64,000 nt of DNA from Physcomitrium patens (GCF_000002425.4 NC_037270.1:4817304-4881303), one strand, 5' to 3'. Positions 46,380 to 60,551 are shown, counted from the first letter of the stretch. Notes: a model not told the origin generated them from the letters alone. A program made the numbers and translations.

Positions 46380-47095
46380 GTGAGTGTCGCTAGATGTAGT
46401 GGTCGCGTCCACTTGGAGCTTCGCTTGGCGTAATTGTGTTACGCATTCTGGCGGAGCTTGATTTTGTTGTAATGGTTGCCAATCTTCTCATTGTCCCAGT
46501 AGGAAGAAATTTCACCTATTCATGTTCTTTTCATAAGCGACTACTGAGTGAGTGGTGTATTTTATATGGTGAATTTGATTCTTGCGCCTATTCCTGGAGG
46601 GCGAATGAATCTGCTGTTGAGTTTTGTTACGTAGTATATCTAGCTGTGGAGCCTTACTGGATGCAATTCTTCTTGTGGGATGTTCGGCAGTAGTCGCTTC
46701 TTTGGTGTCGTTTTGTGTTTCTCTTCTTTTCATACGCACCTCACGTTTTGACGATTCGAAGATACAGAACCAGTTGAACCCTAGCGCCATAATCTTGCGT
46801 TTAGGTTTCTGCATATAGTTCCTTGGTTCAGAATGCGTTGTTTGCCATGGATTGTGGTGTTTCTTGCGTCTAGGTGAATGTTGAGGTGATAATGTTGTGG
46901 ATCTTAGTGTACTTGGAAACTGAAATCAAATGAGTGGAATAGGAATTTCATAAGGTCTGAAGCTAAGGCTATCACTTAGTTTACAATTTTAGAGAGACTG
47001 ACATTCCGTCAGAGAGTGTGCGAAGGTGATAAAAAATGTCCCGAGGCAAGTCTGGGCTATATATAACCGAAAGCGGATCTTTTTTTATTTTACAG
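46380..47095 (+). other. Predicted 5' UTR intron of the RRF gene
   Basis: The donor is GGG/GTGAGT at 46380. The acceptor is a T-rich run with TTTTACAG ending at 47095, 40 bp before the ATG. Plant leader introns of this size often raise expression. That is general knowledge, not shown here. Confidence 0.55.
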
Positions 47096-47135
47096 AGGTT
47101 CATTTTTTGAGCTAATTAATATCATAAGAGGCACA

Positions 47136-50100
47136 ATGTCGGTCTGTGCGACAGCCTCCGTTGGATCATGCATGGCGAAGGTGAAAGAAGCCATGTCTCC
47201 CTTGCAATGTGAGTTCCTATCTGTAATTCTAACTTCCTGCATATACAAGATTAATGTTCAGCAATGTCGAACAATTTCAGTGTACAGTGGTTCACCATGG
47301 GAAATTTGAATTCGCAATTATGATAACTTCTGGAAAAGCTTAAATGATTTGATACTCATGGCACTGATGACGTTATTCCAGACATGGGCAAGACGAAAGC
47401 TGTTGGAGGGGGTGTTGTATTGCCACAGCAGTTGAGCTTTGCATCAGTTGCACTCCGGAAGTGCCGTGTATCTTCAATCAAAATCTTGGGGAGGCCTACA
47501 AGGTAAGCATCTTTTAAGCGTTACGTGATATACGGTCTTCCCGCTCTGTTAAGTCAAAGTTCCATGCCATTTTGGGAAGTTGGCATTCTGACTGATCAGC
47601 CGCAAACGGACTTGAATCTTCTCGGTGTCTTATTTATTTACTTGTTTATCTTCTTAAAAGATGAGCGTACAAGTGGCTCTTACAAGCTTGAATTCACCAC
47701 GATTCTGAATTTATTGTAAAGGAAACAAATTTCAAAATGCAGCTCTACTCTGCTTCATGTAGACTAGGGCTTGGTTTCAGTATTACATACTACATATGTG
47801 ATACCAAGTTCATCTCAAGAACATGTTGCTTCAGGGCTTCAGGTTCAATTTTTTAGATATGTAGTAGTTGCGAGTGTTTTTTTGCATGAAAGCTAGCACT
47901 GTCTATGGTGAGGCCCACATCATTATTGATGTCTTTCACTGGTTTGGTCAAGCAGGTCACCCGTCATCAGGGGAGCTACGACGGAAGATGTGGAAGCAGA
48001 GAAGGAGCTCATTGAAATGGATGCCGTACGCACTTAATATCTCTTAGTCATTGCAAGTATAAACTAGATGGTCTTGTTGCCATCTGATAACATCACATTT
48101 TTTGGTTCTTCTGAACAGGTTGTTGGGTTATCGTTTACATGGTTTGTACATATGCAGCCTCTAGGGCTGTCGTAGTTGTGTGGTCTGAACGAGGATGTGG
48201 CTGTAATGTTATTAGTACCACGTTGATCCAGCTTGTTCATCCTGAGCTGTTATGACAGATGGAGAGGATGGAGAAATCTTTGGAGGCTACCAAGGCATCC
48301 TTCAACACTGTGCGGACTGGTCGAGCTACCCCTAGTTTGTTGGATCGTGTTCAGGTGAGTTTTTTCAAAATTAATACTATTTTATAAAAACGCCGAGACC
48401 TCTGACCTCTTTATTCTTTTCATACATATTGAAGTGAATGACTATATGATATTACCCAGTATTTTAACAGGGTTTACTCGCATCAAAATCATACACATGA
48501 GAGATTTTCTGGTGTCCTTATGTGCACAATGTCCTTAGTAACATGTTTACACTAAAATTCAATCCAAAATTCTTCAATGTACGAATCTGAAATATGTACC
48601 TCTAAGATATTGAGTTTTTTGGATTATCTTTAAAATTACGCGTGTGTTTATGGATTCAAGGTGGAGTATTATGGAACCAATGTCATACTCAAGAGCATTG
48701 CGCAAATTACCACTCCAGATGGCAGCACTATCCTCATCACGCCATTTGACAAGTCAAGGTAATTATCCAAACTCCATGCTTAGTAGACGTCAGCAATTTA
48801 TTTTGTCTGGAATAAACTCGCTTATGTTGTGTGGGGTCTGTTTTGATTCAGTTTAACCTCAATAGAGAAGTCTCTCGTTAAATCGGATATTGGAATTACG
48901 CCAAACAATGACGGAAATGTTATTCGACTTAATGTTCCTCAACTAACAGCAGATAGGAGGAAGGTACATGGCATATCATAACTTTCAATCAAGTGGTGCA
49001 TGATGGTGAAGTATTCATGTGCTTGGAGATTAATTCCGTACTGCTCTAGCATGCTTGAGGAACCAATAGATATTGTGATTGTTTTGAGATACGGCGGTTT
49101 GTATTTTTCATGTTTGAATAATTTTGAAAGCAGGATCATGGTTGAAGTGTTCTTAGATCTAAAGTGAGGTATCGTGTTGTTTATATTTCAGGAACTTCTG
49201 AAGTTGGTATCCAAGCTCAGCGAAGAGGGAAAGGTATTGAAACTTGTTGATTAGTTTTACCCTGTTCCATGTCTGTTGATCAAAAAATTGTTCAGTGTCT
49301 CTTATATCTTCCATGTTTCCTGACCATGGTTAGCTTTCTTGTGCTACAGGTGGCTATTCGGAATGTGAGGAGAGATGCGATTAAGTCGTATGAAAAACTT
49401 GAGAAGGTTATTGTTATTCCCTCTACCAATTTACTTTCGATCTCTGGGTTGCTCGTTTGCGTGTGGAAGCATCCTGTCAACACGTTACAAACTTTAAACT
49501 TCTAAGATGCTTCAGTGAAGTTTTTAAGGTTACATGGATTGAAAGCACTGAGAAAGTTTTTGACGTAAAAGTTTAGGCTTTGACATACATATAAAGGTTC
49601 AACGGAAGGTGCTGAATGCATTGTTTCATAATACAGGAGAAAAAGCTTTCAGAGGACAACGTGAAAGACTTATCTGGTGATATTCAGGTGATTCCACCTC
49701 AACCACCCTAAACACAGAGGAACAATAATGTCTTTCTGAATTAGGATGTATGATAGGTCCGCAAAGTAATGCCGGTGCTACAATAGATAGAGTCTCACTG
49801 TGAACACTTCCTTTCCTTTAACTTTTTTCATTTAATTGTCACCTTAGCTGGACAATCTTTATAGAGGTGATACTTGTTAGGATTGTTATGCAGCGTGTGA
49901 TAAGACCCTGAAGTTTTCTAGAGCTTATCTTTGGGACTTGCGTGTTTCAGAAAATGACTGATGACTACATTAAGAAGATCGATGCACTATTCAAGCAGAA
50001 AGAAAAGGTGAGCTAGTGCTTCTCTGATAGATAGGTTCTTCATTGGCATGATCGTAAAACTTGATTTTCAATATCAAGCTTTATTAACCCCAAAACTAGC

Positions 50101-50202
50101 TCAAATCCAACGAATAGCGTGATTGAATCAGTCCAAAGACATATTTTGCAGTACATCTTATTCTATCACTGTTGCCTTGTACAGGAGCTGCAGACAGTCT
50201 GA
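47136..50202 (+). CDS. RRF: Ribosome recycling factor, chloroplast precursor
   Basis: RRF acts with EF-G to split 70S ribosomes after termination, here in the plastid. Predicted exons: 47136-47208, 47382-47502, 47956-48025, 48259-48354, 48661-48758, 48852-48963, 49192-49233, 49350-49406, 49637-49687, 49951-50007, 50185-50202. All use GT-AG and the phases sum to 264 residues. The first 80 or so residues are a plastid transit peptide ([12 protein letters not shown], basic, few acidic residues). The mature domain carries the RRF signatures [69 protein letters not shown] and a C-terminal helix ending KEKELQTV. Every exon fits the bacterial protein without gaps, which supports the model. A mitochondrial destination is less likely but cannot be excluded. 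Confidence 0.95.
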
Positions 50203-52897
50203 GTGATATGACTCCAAAATACGGCCTAGGTGTAATACTTTTTGTAGTCTCTCTGTGAAGTTTGGATTCAGCTAGCCTGATGTAGAAAATGCCTTACTGG
50301 TGGTGGCCAGCTATCCGCTCCAATGAACCTCATTTGAACGGCGATTCCTAAACTAGTGAACCCAGAAGAGTTGTGAGACTAAACGCCATCTGTTGCCCTT
50401 GCAAGGCTTGTATCTGAAATGTACTACTCAATTTTCTTTCATCAAATCTTGGTTTCACAGAAAAGCAAACAGCCAATAGAAAACTGAACCTGCATTCTAC
50501 ATCTTACTACATACCATAAAAGGTATACAGCTATTAATGCGAAGAGTCTAAGATGAAGTCAGTCGATCACAAATCACTCATTAATTCCTGTGCACAAGTC
50601 TCACCGATGCCCTAGGGGTTTAACGGTAGTTGTTATCTTGAGCTTTCTCAATTTCTGTCACGGCAAACTTTTTCATTTTACCAGTTTTCATAGACTCAAC
50701 AATGGTCCAACTTCTACCAACTTATTCAGAGTCTACACCGTCCTCCAGGAAGCTCGTCAATGCTTCGTGGGCTGTTGTCACATACAGATAAGCAACTCTC
50801 CCAGGCTGGATTTGATGTGGTGGAAAGTGTTTGGGCGAATCTATCAACGAAGCCAACAAGGAAATTACTTGGAACCAGAACCGGTAGAACATTGGAGCGA
50901 ACGACTCTAACACCAAATAATTAACTGGAGAATACAACAAGCCATAGATCTGTAGAAGGAGATATTATAACACCAATTGGGAACATATAACACCGTTCAA
51001 AGAATGTTATTTGTATGACACAAGGTGGGCTTCAGTTGAGAGTTCAGGGACTGAGATACCTCCTTGCAAATCCATGTACTTTGTAACATACATGCAATTG
51101 GACATCCACTACCCCATACATTTCTGAAACTTTACAATTTCTTTTTGCTGTATGTTTTGTATTTCAATTTATGTATTTGTTTTATGATGGATTTTCTTAG
51201 GAAACTGCCGCAAACAATATTCATCAACTAATGAACAATGTAATAATTGCAAAGAGAGGAAAAGAAAATAGTAGCCATTGCATTAAAAAAAAACATTAAA
51301 TTTCATTTATAAAATAGCTGGAATTTTTTTTAAAAAGTAAGGTTCCTCACTTTAAAAACTGAGTATATAGTTATGTATTAATAAAATAGTCAAAAATAAA
51401 TGGTTATAATTTCATTAATCTATTAGTGTGTTTTAGTCATTCCCTGTGTTTTTTTTATCTAATATTCTTAAATATAATTGACTATGATGTTTATGATTGA
51501 ATATAAATGACTGTACCTCTATATAAACTAGTTACCAAAGGATCTATGTACAAGTTTATTCAAGACAATGAGACTTGTAATTTAAGTATCTAAGTTGTAG
51601 GATGCTTTTGTAATAATTTTCTAAAGGTAAATAAATTCTTACAGAAATCACAATAACCACATAATGCACTTGTAAATCCAATTTGTAATTAAGAGCTTTT
51701 GAATTGTTTCTTGAGGAATATATTATGTATTTAATGTATTTCTACCTTTTGTATCTTTCTTATTTTTTTTACTTCAGAAGTATAAGTATTTATAATATGA
51801 TCCGCCTTTCTATCCTTCTCCTTCCATCTCACTCTCCTATCTCCATCTTCCTTTCTAAGAACAAGTATTATAAGATGTAATCAAATTCTCTATTATTTTA
51901 GAAGTTGACTAAGTCCATAATTTGGTGAAAGGTATTTGGTTTATCATAAGTCTAAAATTATTTTATACTCTATATTAAGATGGCTTATATGTACTTTAAA
52001 TCCTTGATAAGATTTTATACTTGGGTAAATAGACAAATCAATAATTTGATTATTATTAAGGTCTTCATAACTACTTTTATATAATATGTTTGAAATATAT
52101 ATATTTTATTATCTCTTCTAAAAATATTACTAACTATTAAGACTCTCTTCTTATATTATACTACCAAATATCTTGTCTTTTATCATCTATTTGAAAAAAA
52201 ATTGTTTCTTTCGTAAAGATCTTCATTTGGATTTTAACATTATAAAGTTTTAACAACTTAAGTGGTTTATTTAATATTTCTTTGAATAAAAAATTATTAA
52301 AATAAAAATATATCAAATGGTGGTTTTAAATCCTTTTACAACAAAATCTATAAAGAAATCATAAAAGTATATGATAAAGAACTTTTTCTTTAAATTATTT
52401 TTAATATTTTTACTAATTAGTAATATTATTAATTATTAGAATTAGTTTAAATGGATATCATTAATAAAAAGTAAAAATATTTTTTAGCACATTTACAAGG
52501 CTTTAAGTTATTTTTTGTATATAATTAATAATAACATATCTATGCCAATATATAAGATTAAATAAAACAAAACAAATGATCTTAAATAAAATTTATAAAA
52601 ATATTTTAAAATTCATATTTCATAAAAATAACTTTTTTTTTTCTATAATAGATTATAAATTGGTCCAAAAAACAATTGAACTTCTTAATTAAGATTAATT
52701 AAGATTAATTTTGTAATTGCAAAAATAATCTTTGAGATGAATACTTATATTTTTCTTAAATATATCTTAAAAGTCTTAATACTAATTTCAAATTTTATTG
52801 AAAGCTCACTTAAAAAGGACTAATGAATTACAAATACAACAAAAAAAAAATCTTATTTGGAAACTTTTATAAAATTCTTTGCTATAATAAATAGATA

Positions 52898-52943
<46 letters not shown>

Positions 52944-53974
52944 TACTTATTTAATAATCCTTTATATAAATCAAAAATAAATTTAAAATTACATGATATC
53001 CAATTTACATAAGAACAATGATTGCATAACAATAATAAAACCAAAATCACAAGATTAATTAAGAATTTTAAAATATTAACTACTTTTATACTTTTATAAA
53101 TTTGGAAAATTAAATCTATTAGTAGGAATTAAAAGGTGAAATCTCTAAAAGATAAATAATCAATTTTTTATGACTTTTAGATACATATGTTTAATGTTTT
53201 TTTTTAATAAATATTTATATTCAACAATTTTTCCATTCAAAAAATAAGCATAGGATTTACAAAAAAAATAAAAAAATAAAAAAATAAAAAAAATATATGA
53301 CTTTTAGGTTCTAAATAAATTTGTGATATAAAATAATAATAAAATATTACATAAAAATATATATCTTTTAGAATATATTATTATTTAAGAATCTATTTGT
53401 ATAATCTTTTGTGTAGCTAATTAAATTTATTTTTTATTATATTATTTTCTTTTTTCATTTTGCTCTTTGATTTGTGGTTATACTATTTTTTAGACCAATA
53501 TTGAGCAATGTTTTTGGACTCTTTCAAATACAACTACAATTTTTCTTATTAATATGAAATCTATTCTTTTCTTTTTAAAACCTTAAATCACGTAATATCA
53601 ATTACTATGTCTTCTATTTTTAATTTTATATTCTCAAAGCATACAACTACTATTACATAAATATAAATATTAAAATAAAATTTTCTAAATATTTTAAATT
53701 AATTCAAATAAATCAATCATTATTCTTAATAATAAAATATTTATTTATTTTAGTAATTAGAAGGTCAATTAAATTTAATAAAAAATACTTTACATTATAT
53801 TACAACTATTTCAAAGATTAATTAATAAAAAAAACTTATCTTATTTAAAACAAATTTTTACTAGTTAAAATTTAAAATCATATGTAAATATTAAAAAATA
53901 TATATTTTGTTACAAGATGTTTGAAAAAAAATTAAAAATTAAAATACTAATGTGCAAATTATATATCAAAGATA
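50203..53974. other. RRF 3' flank, then AT-rich DNA with no gene
   Basis: To about 51.1 kb the sequence has gene-island composition. Frames at 50590-50910 on either strand lack domains. From 51.2 kb it is very AT-rich, with A/T homopolymers and a TA microsatellite (52901-52939). Confidence 0.55.
52901..52939. repeat. (TA)n microsatellite
   Basis: An alternating T/A run of about 39 bp. Confidence 0.95.
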
Positions 53975-54240
53975 TGAATCACAATAATAAAATCTTCAAT
54001 ATATTCTTATGTCATTTAAATAGAATAGAAGTTTTCTTAAAAGTAATATAGTATTAAAACTATAATAACTGTTGGCAAAGGCAAGAAAATTAGAGAGTCT
54101 TGAAATAAGTTTCTAAAAAGCTTCTAAAAAGCTTTTCTATAAGATATTATTAAATCTATTTATATTTTTTTATCTAATATTTTTATTTAAATAATAAAAT
54201 ATGTCTTTGATATTATTTTGTATTCTACAAACAATTTCTA
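53975..54240 (-). repeat. LTR-A copy with a large internal deletion
   Basis: GATATGAATCACAATAATAA through GAGAGTCTTGAAATAAG matches the outer part of the LTR at 59250. It then jumps directly to the AGAAGCTT-rich tail. The promoter-like middle (with TTGACAAGAGTGAAGAAGGC in the other copy) is missing. Confidence 0.7.
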
Positions 54241-57059
54241 GAACAAGTAGTAATTATTTGTTGAGGAAGTCTAAGATAGAATAAATTGTATTTGCTACAT
54301 ATTCTAATCTTTGTTCTATTTGGAGATAGTTGATAAGTCTTCTCAACCATTAATAGTATCTCATACCATGGTAAGAAGACCACCTTAATATTTGATCATT
54401 GTTGAGGCTATTATAACTTCTTCAAATAAAACATTTGAACATTATTAAGAATGGTTCCTACCCCTAATAATATTACTAAGCAATGAAAGTCTCTTCCAAA
54501 GTCATGATACCAAACATATTGTATCTCACTATCTATTCAAGAAAAAAGATGTTTTGAGGGTCTTCATCTCTATTATGTTATCTTGAAGGTTGTGACAATC
54601 TCAATACATCTTCTAATAACTTAGCAAACAATAGTTTATAACTTGAATATATTGCTTTTTTATTTTCTATCTCCATAGTGCCACAAATATCTAAAAATCA
54701 TAAACAAAGATAGAAGATAAATTTCAATCTTCATTGAATCTTGTTTCTTTTATAGTAATAATTGCTTAACTCTTCATCTTAATTTTGATAGATGTTGTTA
54801 ATAAAAAGCATTAATTTTCTTTGCTGCATTTATAAGATTCTTCATTTGCTTCTATGTGTGTTTGCTAATAACATATTTGCATCAATGTACAAGATATTTG
54901 AATCTATTTTTTCATTGCCTTTAGTCTAAGACTTTTTCAACTTCAAACTCTTGATTATTTTTTATTTTTATATGATGAAGTAATATTTGTCTTGTTTCTA
55001 AAATATCCAATGTCTTGTATGACTTTAAAAAAATTACATGGAATATAAGATGAATTTTCATAGACTCCAATAGGTATAATCAATAAAAAATCAGATTGAT
55101 TTATTTATAAATAAAAAAATGATCAAAGTCTATAATAATTCAATTTATTACAAGAGAAAATAATCTTAATATTATGATGAAGTAGCCATACCTTATTCCT
55201 TATGTAGAATTGATATTGTTTCTTAGGATAGGCATCTTCACTAATTTTTTGTTATCCTTGAGTTTCCTTTAAGTGTGCCTTTATTGTTACAAGTAGTTTT
55301 GATAAATAATTTGTCAAATCTTTTGCAACAAAATTATTAACTTTTAAAAATTCAAAAGTATTAAATAATAGATGATAATCATAATTAGTTAAGAAAGATG
55401 TTTATTGAGTTGAAGAATGTACCATGTTAATGTAAGTAAACTTTGCTAATGGCAAAAATATTGTCTTATTATTTTGATGGTATTGCTCCAAAACTTGATT
55501 CACCTATTCTATTTGTTAATCAATATAATAATAAAAAGTTGAAGATAGTTTTATATCTACTTTTAATATCTTAATTTTTTTTTTCAAAACTTTAATACAA
55601 ATAGAGTTCTTCTATTAAAAATAATATTCCTTAGCAATCCATCATAGGAATAAATGTTGTTGAAAAAAAAATTAGTTGTTTTAATTATTTGTGATAGTTT
55701 TTGTATACAATAGAAAATATTTCAACTTGATGAAATAATCTACTATCACAAATATTGAGTCATAAGAACTTGAAATTAGAAAATTTGTAATAATATTCAT
55801 AAAAATAAAAATAAAAAACTATGTTTATTTTGGTATAAGTAATAGCTAAAAAAGTTAATAAGATCAATAATAAAGAATTTTTAAACTTGAACAAATGTCA
55901 TATGATTGTATAAAGCTTTTAATTGCCTTCCATATTTGAAACCTTTAAAAAATCTTTAAATATTAGTTCTAAAGTCTTGTTTTATCCAAACACTTCAGCA
56001 ATTAAAAAATCATGATGAGCTTGAAGAGCACATAATTATACTTCATCTTCTAGAATATATAAAGTTCCTTTGAAACATAATAGATTATTTGTAATCTCAA
56101 ATTTTGAAGTATTATTAGATTTAAAAGAATTATTTCTAATATCATGAATAAGAAGATTCAAGGACATATTTGACTAAATTTATTTTTAAAAAATTTAATT
56201 AATAGCTAATATTGATTTTATTACTTAAAGATGAAATTTTTCTAGTTTCATAAAGAATTCTTTTTTATTGATCAAAATCTATATCTTTTTTATTTAATAT
56301 AAGGTAAGAACGTTTAGAAATTATGTCTAACAAACCTTATTGTTTTTTTGATCAATAAATGAATTTGATCTCAAATCTTAACAAAAACATGTTCCAATGT
56401 GTTTGGCAACAATTTAAAATACATGTTGACATGAAATACTAGAGGGTCTTATCATTCATATAAATAATGACTATATTTAAAGTACCTTTTAGATATTAAC
56501 ATACTTCTTAAAATGAATCCTTAATTGCAAAAAGCTCTTTGTTGTAGATCTTATAGTTGATCTCTACTATTGAAAAAAATTAAATAAAAAACTTCTGAAT
56601 GAAGTTTGTCATTTGCTTCCATTTGTAATAATATTACATCTAAAGCAAAGTCCAATTTATTTGTTTCTATAAAAAATAATTTAAAAAATTGATATAATAT
56701 AAAATTAATTTTAAAATAAAAATTATCTTTAAAGCCTCAAATAATACTTTTGCTTCTTTACTCCACTAAATTTTGTCTTTATATATCAAATTTGTCAGTA
56801 GAACTCCAATTCTAAAAAAAATATATTCATAAAGACTTCATAATAAGTGACAAATGCCAAAAAACATAAGACATCTTTTACTATTTTTGAAATATTTTAA
56901 TCTATAATAGTTTGAACTTTCTTAGGATCCATTATAATGCTATCATTTGAAATGATATATCTTAAGAAGTCAATTTGAGTAGTGTAAAATACACACTTTT
57001 TTATCTTGGCATATAGTCATCCATCTCTTAGCTTTTGTAATATATAACAAATATAAATT

Positions 57060-57420
57060 TTATGCTCTTTTATTTTCTAAAAATATATTAAGATATTTTC
57101 TAAATAATACATAATAAAAATATTTAGAAACTCTCAAAAAATATCATTAATAAGATGTTGAATTTTATTTTTGTGCATTGTGAGTCCAAAAGATATGACA
57201 TTACATTCAAAATATCTATATTTGATTCAAAATTTAGTCTTCTATTCATCTCTTTTGTTGATGCTTATATGATTGTATGATTATCGTAGATTTATTTTAA
57301 TATAGATCTTTATTTGATTCAATTGATCAAAAAATCTTGAAATCAAAAGTAAAAGATATATATATTCTTAATTTTGATCTTATTTGGTCATTGATAATCT
57401 ACACATATTTGTAGAGATTT
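57060..57420 (-). pseudogene. Reverse transcriptase remnant of element C
   Basis: The - strand reads KSLQICVDYQ, RYFECNVISFGLT, HLINDIF, EFLNIFIMYYLENILIY in the normal Ty3/gypsy order. DD of the active site is changed to EN, and stops are present. Confidence 0.75.
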
Positions 57421-58700
57421 TTCATTTATCTTTACAAATAAGATATAAAATCATATTTGAGATTTAAAATGGTGTATGAAATTTTAGCTAGATTTTTATT
57501 AATATACTTCTTAACTATAGCTAACTTACTTTATAATAAGCTATAGATTGGTCTAAATGGCGGCATTTTTTTTAAAGATCAATCAAATAATCATAAGAAT
57601 AATATTTTAGAAGAATATCTGCATTCTTCTTCTCAACAACATCTTGATAATTTTAATATTGATTTAGAATATTGCTTAAAATCTTTCTACCATTAAAAAT
57701 AAGTATAGTATAAATAATAAAAAATAATCTTTTTTTGATAGGATACATGAAAGCTCTTGCATCTATCAATAAAGATTTGGTTGTATTAGACTTATGACTT
57801 TTTACTTTGTTCTAAGTTAAACTATAAGAAGAATCAAGCTTATGAAGAATCTAATCTATTTGAAGGTTATAATTCTAAAATAACTAAATTAAAAAGAAAT
57901 TTAACCACATTAAATATTATTAATCTTTTATGTGTATTAATTTCTATATTGAATGAAACAATTTCATAAGTAATATCTTTAAAAGACAAAAAACTGATTA
58001 TGTATGACTTTTATATGCATAGATTTAATTTTTTTATTATTATTATTTTTTTTTAATAAAGTCTTTGTTTATAAAAAAAAGTTGAGACTCTTAAATCTAA
58101 TAAGACAAAGATTTTATAATTTTTTTGTCTTAAACAAATATTTTTTGTAAAAAAAATAATAAATATTAAAAATAAATAAATAAATAAATTATTAATTGTT
58201 GTAAAAGATTCTAGGTACATAGTCTTTATTGCAGCTAAACAAACTTTTTTTTCAATACATCATCTTTTTTTGGCAACTATGCTCCTTATTTTATGATTGT
58301 GTTATTTTATTAGATAATATTGAATAATATACTTAGATTCTCTATAATATAAGAATAATCTTTTTTTATAATGTGAAGTCTTTTCTTATTCAATAAGAAG
58401 TTTGAAATATAACATATTACTTTGCATAGATTTTGGCCTTAATAAATAATTCTTTTAAAACTTAAAATTTTTTTTTTCATGACTTGATTTGTATCTCTCT
58501 ATTCAAATCTTTATTCTTGGCATCTTTTAAAAAGTCAACTGATGCATATAATGGCTTAAACGATAAATTATTTCAATGAATTTGCTTTCAACATTATCAA
58601 CAATAAATCTCTGATATAATTTTTTAATCCATATTAAAATTGATTGATAAGGACTTTGTCATTCCAATCTACATTGCAAGTAAGGTTATGAAATTCAACA

Positions 58701-58723
58701 ATATATATATATATATATATATA
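58701..58723. repeat. (AT)n microsatellite
   Basis: An alternating A/T run of about 23 bp within element C. Confidence 0.9.
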
Positions 58724-59249
58724 GTGGTTAAATATGATCTTATTGTAAAACTAAAGTTTTGATATTTACTATCCTTTCTTAATTATTTTTTTCAAATATG
58801 ACAATAAATACTTTGAAGAAGAAATTTAGATTTTAGGAGAGTTGGGAATCTTTTTTTATCAATTGTTCAAACTAAAAGAAAGCACTTCCAAATAATAATA
58901 AGACTTTTTGAATTTATTTCTGAGATTAATATACTTGCTTCTCTCAACACCACAATTTCTTGGCATAGATATTGAACTTCAATATTCACTTTTTCAATAG
59001 GCATAGAAATAGTACTTCCATGATTCATGTTGGAAATATGTGAGATTTCTATCCTAAGAATATTAAAAATTTTGTGAAAATCTACAATTATTGCAAATCT
59101 ATTCTTACTTCCGCTAAGTGTAGCATTATAATTTTTCCTTCCATCTCTTCAAAATACAACAAAAGAAGTGGGATAATCCACTTTCTTCTGAAAGAAAACA
59201 AAGATAGTGAAATAGTACTCTTATTAAACTATCAAAGACATGAATTAGA

Positions 59250-59780
59250 AACAAAAAAAATCTTCAATATTTTTTTATATCATTCAAACAAAATAGATAT
59301 TCATTCAAAAGTAGTATAGTATTAAAACAACAATGACTATTTCCAAAGACAAAAAAACTAGAGACTCTTGAAATAAGACTAAAAACAAAAAAGGCGTTGA
59401 CAAGAGTGAAGAAGGCTTCACTCTTGCTTCTATATATACTATCTAACTAAGAGCTATGTAACAATGTTCTATAGGATGTTCAATACATATTAAATTTGCA
59501 AGATAAGTTTCCTACATATATGCCACATAGCCAACTTATATGACAAGTTGCTAACATGCACAATACATGATCAACTTTTTGGCCAAATTTCCAACATATC
59601 AATAAACTATCAACATATATAAAGTCAAATCTACATCTATGAAGCATCTAAGAAGCTTTTCTATAATATATTATTAAATCTATTTATCTTTTGCTTCTGC
59701 CTAATACTTCTTATTTAGGTAATAAAGTAAATCTATGATATTGTGTTATCTTTTCTACATAGAATAGAAATCTATCTAAA
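59250..59780 (-). repeat. LTR-A, fullest copy of element C
   Basis: It contains all blocks used to recognise the family: TTCAAAAGTAGTATAGTATT, GGCGTTGACAAGAGTGAAG, AAGGCTTCACTCTTGC, short repeated ACATA/CAACTT units and the GAAGCATCTAAGAAGCTTTT tail. It lies on the 5' side of the - strand element. Confidence 0.75.
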
Positions 59781-60551
59781 ATACATTCAAATTATATATT
59801 ATTAGATATTATTTATTTAAAAAATAATAGATATTAAGATTAAGATAGTTAAATATAAAAAATATATAATAATTTCAACTTAAAATCTTTGAATAAAATA
59901 ATTTTATAATTGAAACTTCATAAAAAGTTGTATTTAATTAAGAGTTCTACAAAGCATACATTTGGTTCTATTAAATACCTATAGTAGAAAAAATAATAAT
60001 TTTCTAATATATAAAACTTTTATTTTAAAACATTTTAGAATAAAAATAGTTACTTGAGGCAATACATATGTTGTAGGAATTCTTACCATCTTTGTGTCTT
60101 TTTAATTGGTTATATTTAATGCCAATTGTAGCATTGCAATTATTATTATTTCTTATTTTTTCTTATTTTTTTTGCTTTGACATTATTAGTTTTTAGTACC
60201 TAATTATATATTTAAAAATTATGATATGATAAGAAAGAATAATAGTGTTAAAATATTATTACTTTAGAAGAAATGTTTAGCAAATTATATATTTTGATGC
60301 TTTCAAAAAAGACGGTTATTTTTTTATCAATAAAATTAGAAATTATAATTTAAATATTAATCATATTTAAAAAATTAATCATATTTATATATAATTTTTA
60401 AAAAAATTAAAAATAAATATATTTATAAATAGAAATATATTATAATTTCAATTGGTAAATACATAGAATTTTAATGTCATAAAATAGAATTAAAATAGAA
60501 GAAAAGAAAAGATAAAGATTGAAGATAGTTTTGAGCTTATATCAAATGTAT

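Larger units (their letters stand above)
53975..59780 (-). mobile_element. Decayed Ty3/gypsy retrotransposon (element C)
   Basis: Two direct copies of LTR-A (53975-54240, internally deleted, and 59250-59780) flank about 5 kb of internal DNA. Read on the - strand, the internal part has CVDYQ near 57400, then RYFECNVISFGLT and HLINDIF near 57230-57140, the Ty3/gypsy block YEFxVMPFGLTNAP...FQ.LMNDIF. Next comes YYLENILIY, a decayed YLDDILI in which the catalytic Asp pair is lost. Stops are frequent. The LTR family is the same as in element A, so A and C are members of one chromovirus lineage, here inserted in opposite directions. Confidence 0.78.

Noticed and set aside
46090..46693. Two + frames (68 and 85 codons) before RRF
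   Set aside because: They fall in the predicted leader exon and leader intron of RRF and show no domain.
50590..50940. 106-codon + and 72-codon - frames after RRF
   Set aside because: They overlap each other in the RRF 3' flank and lack any family resemblance.
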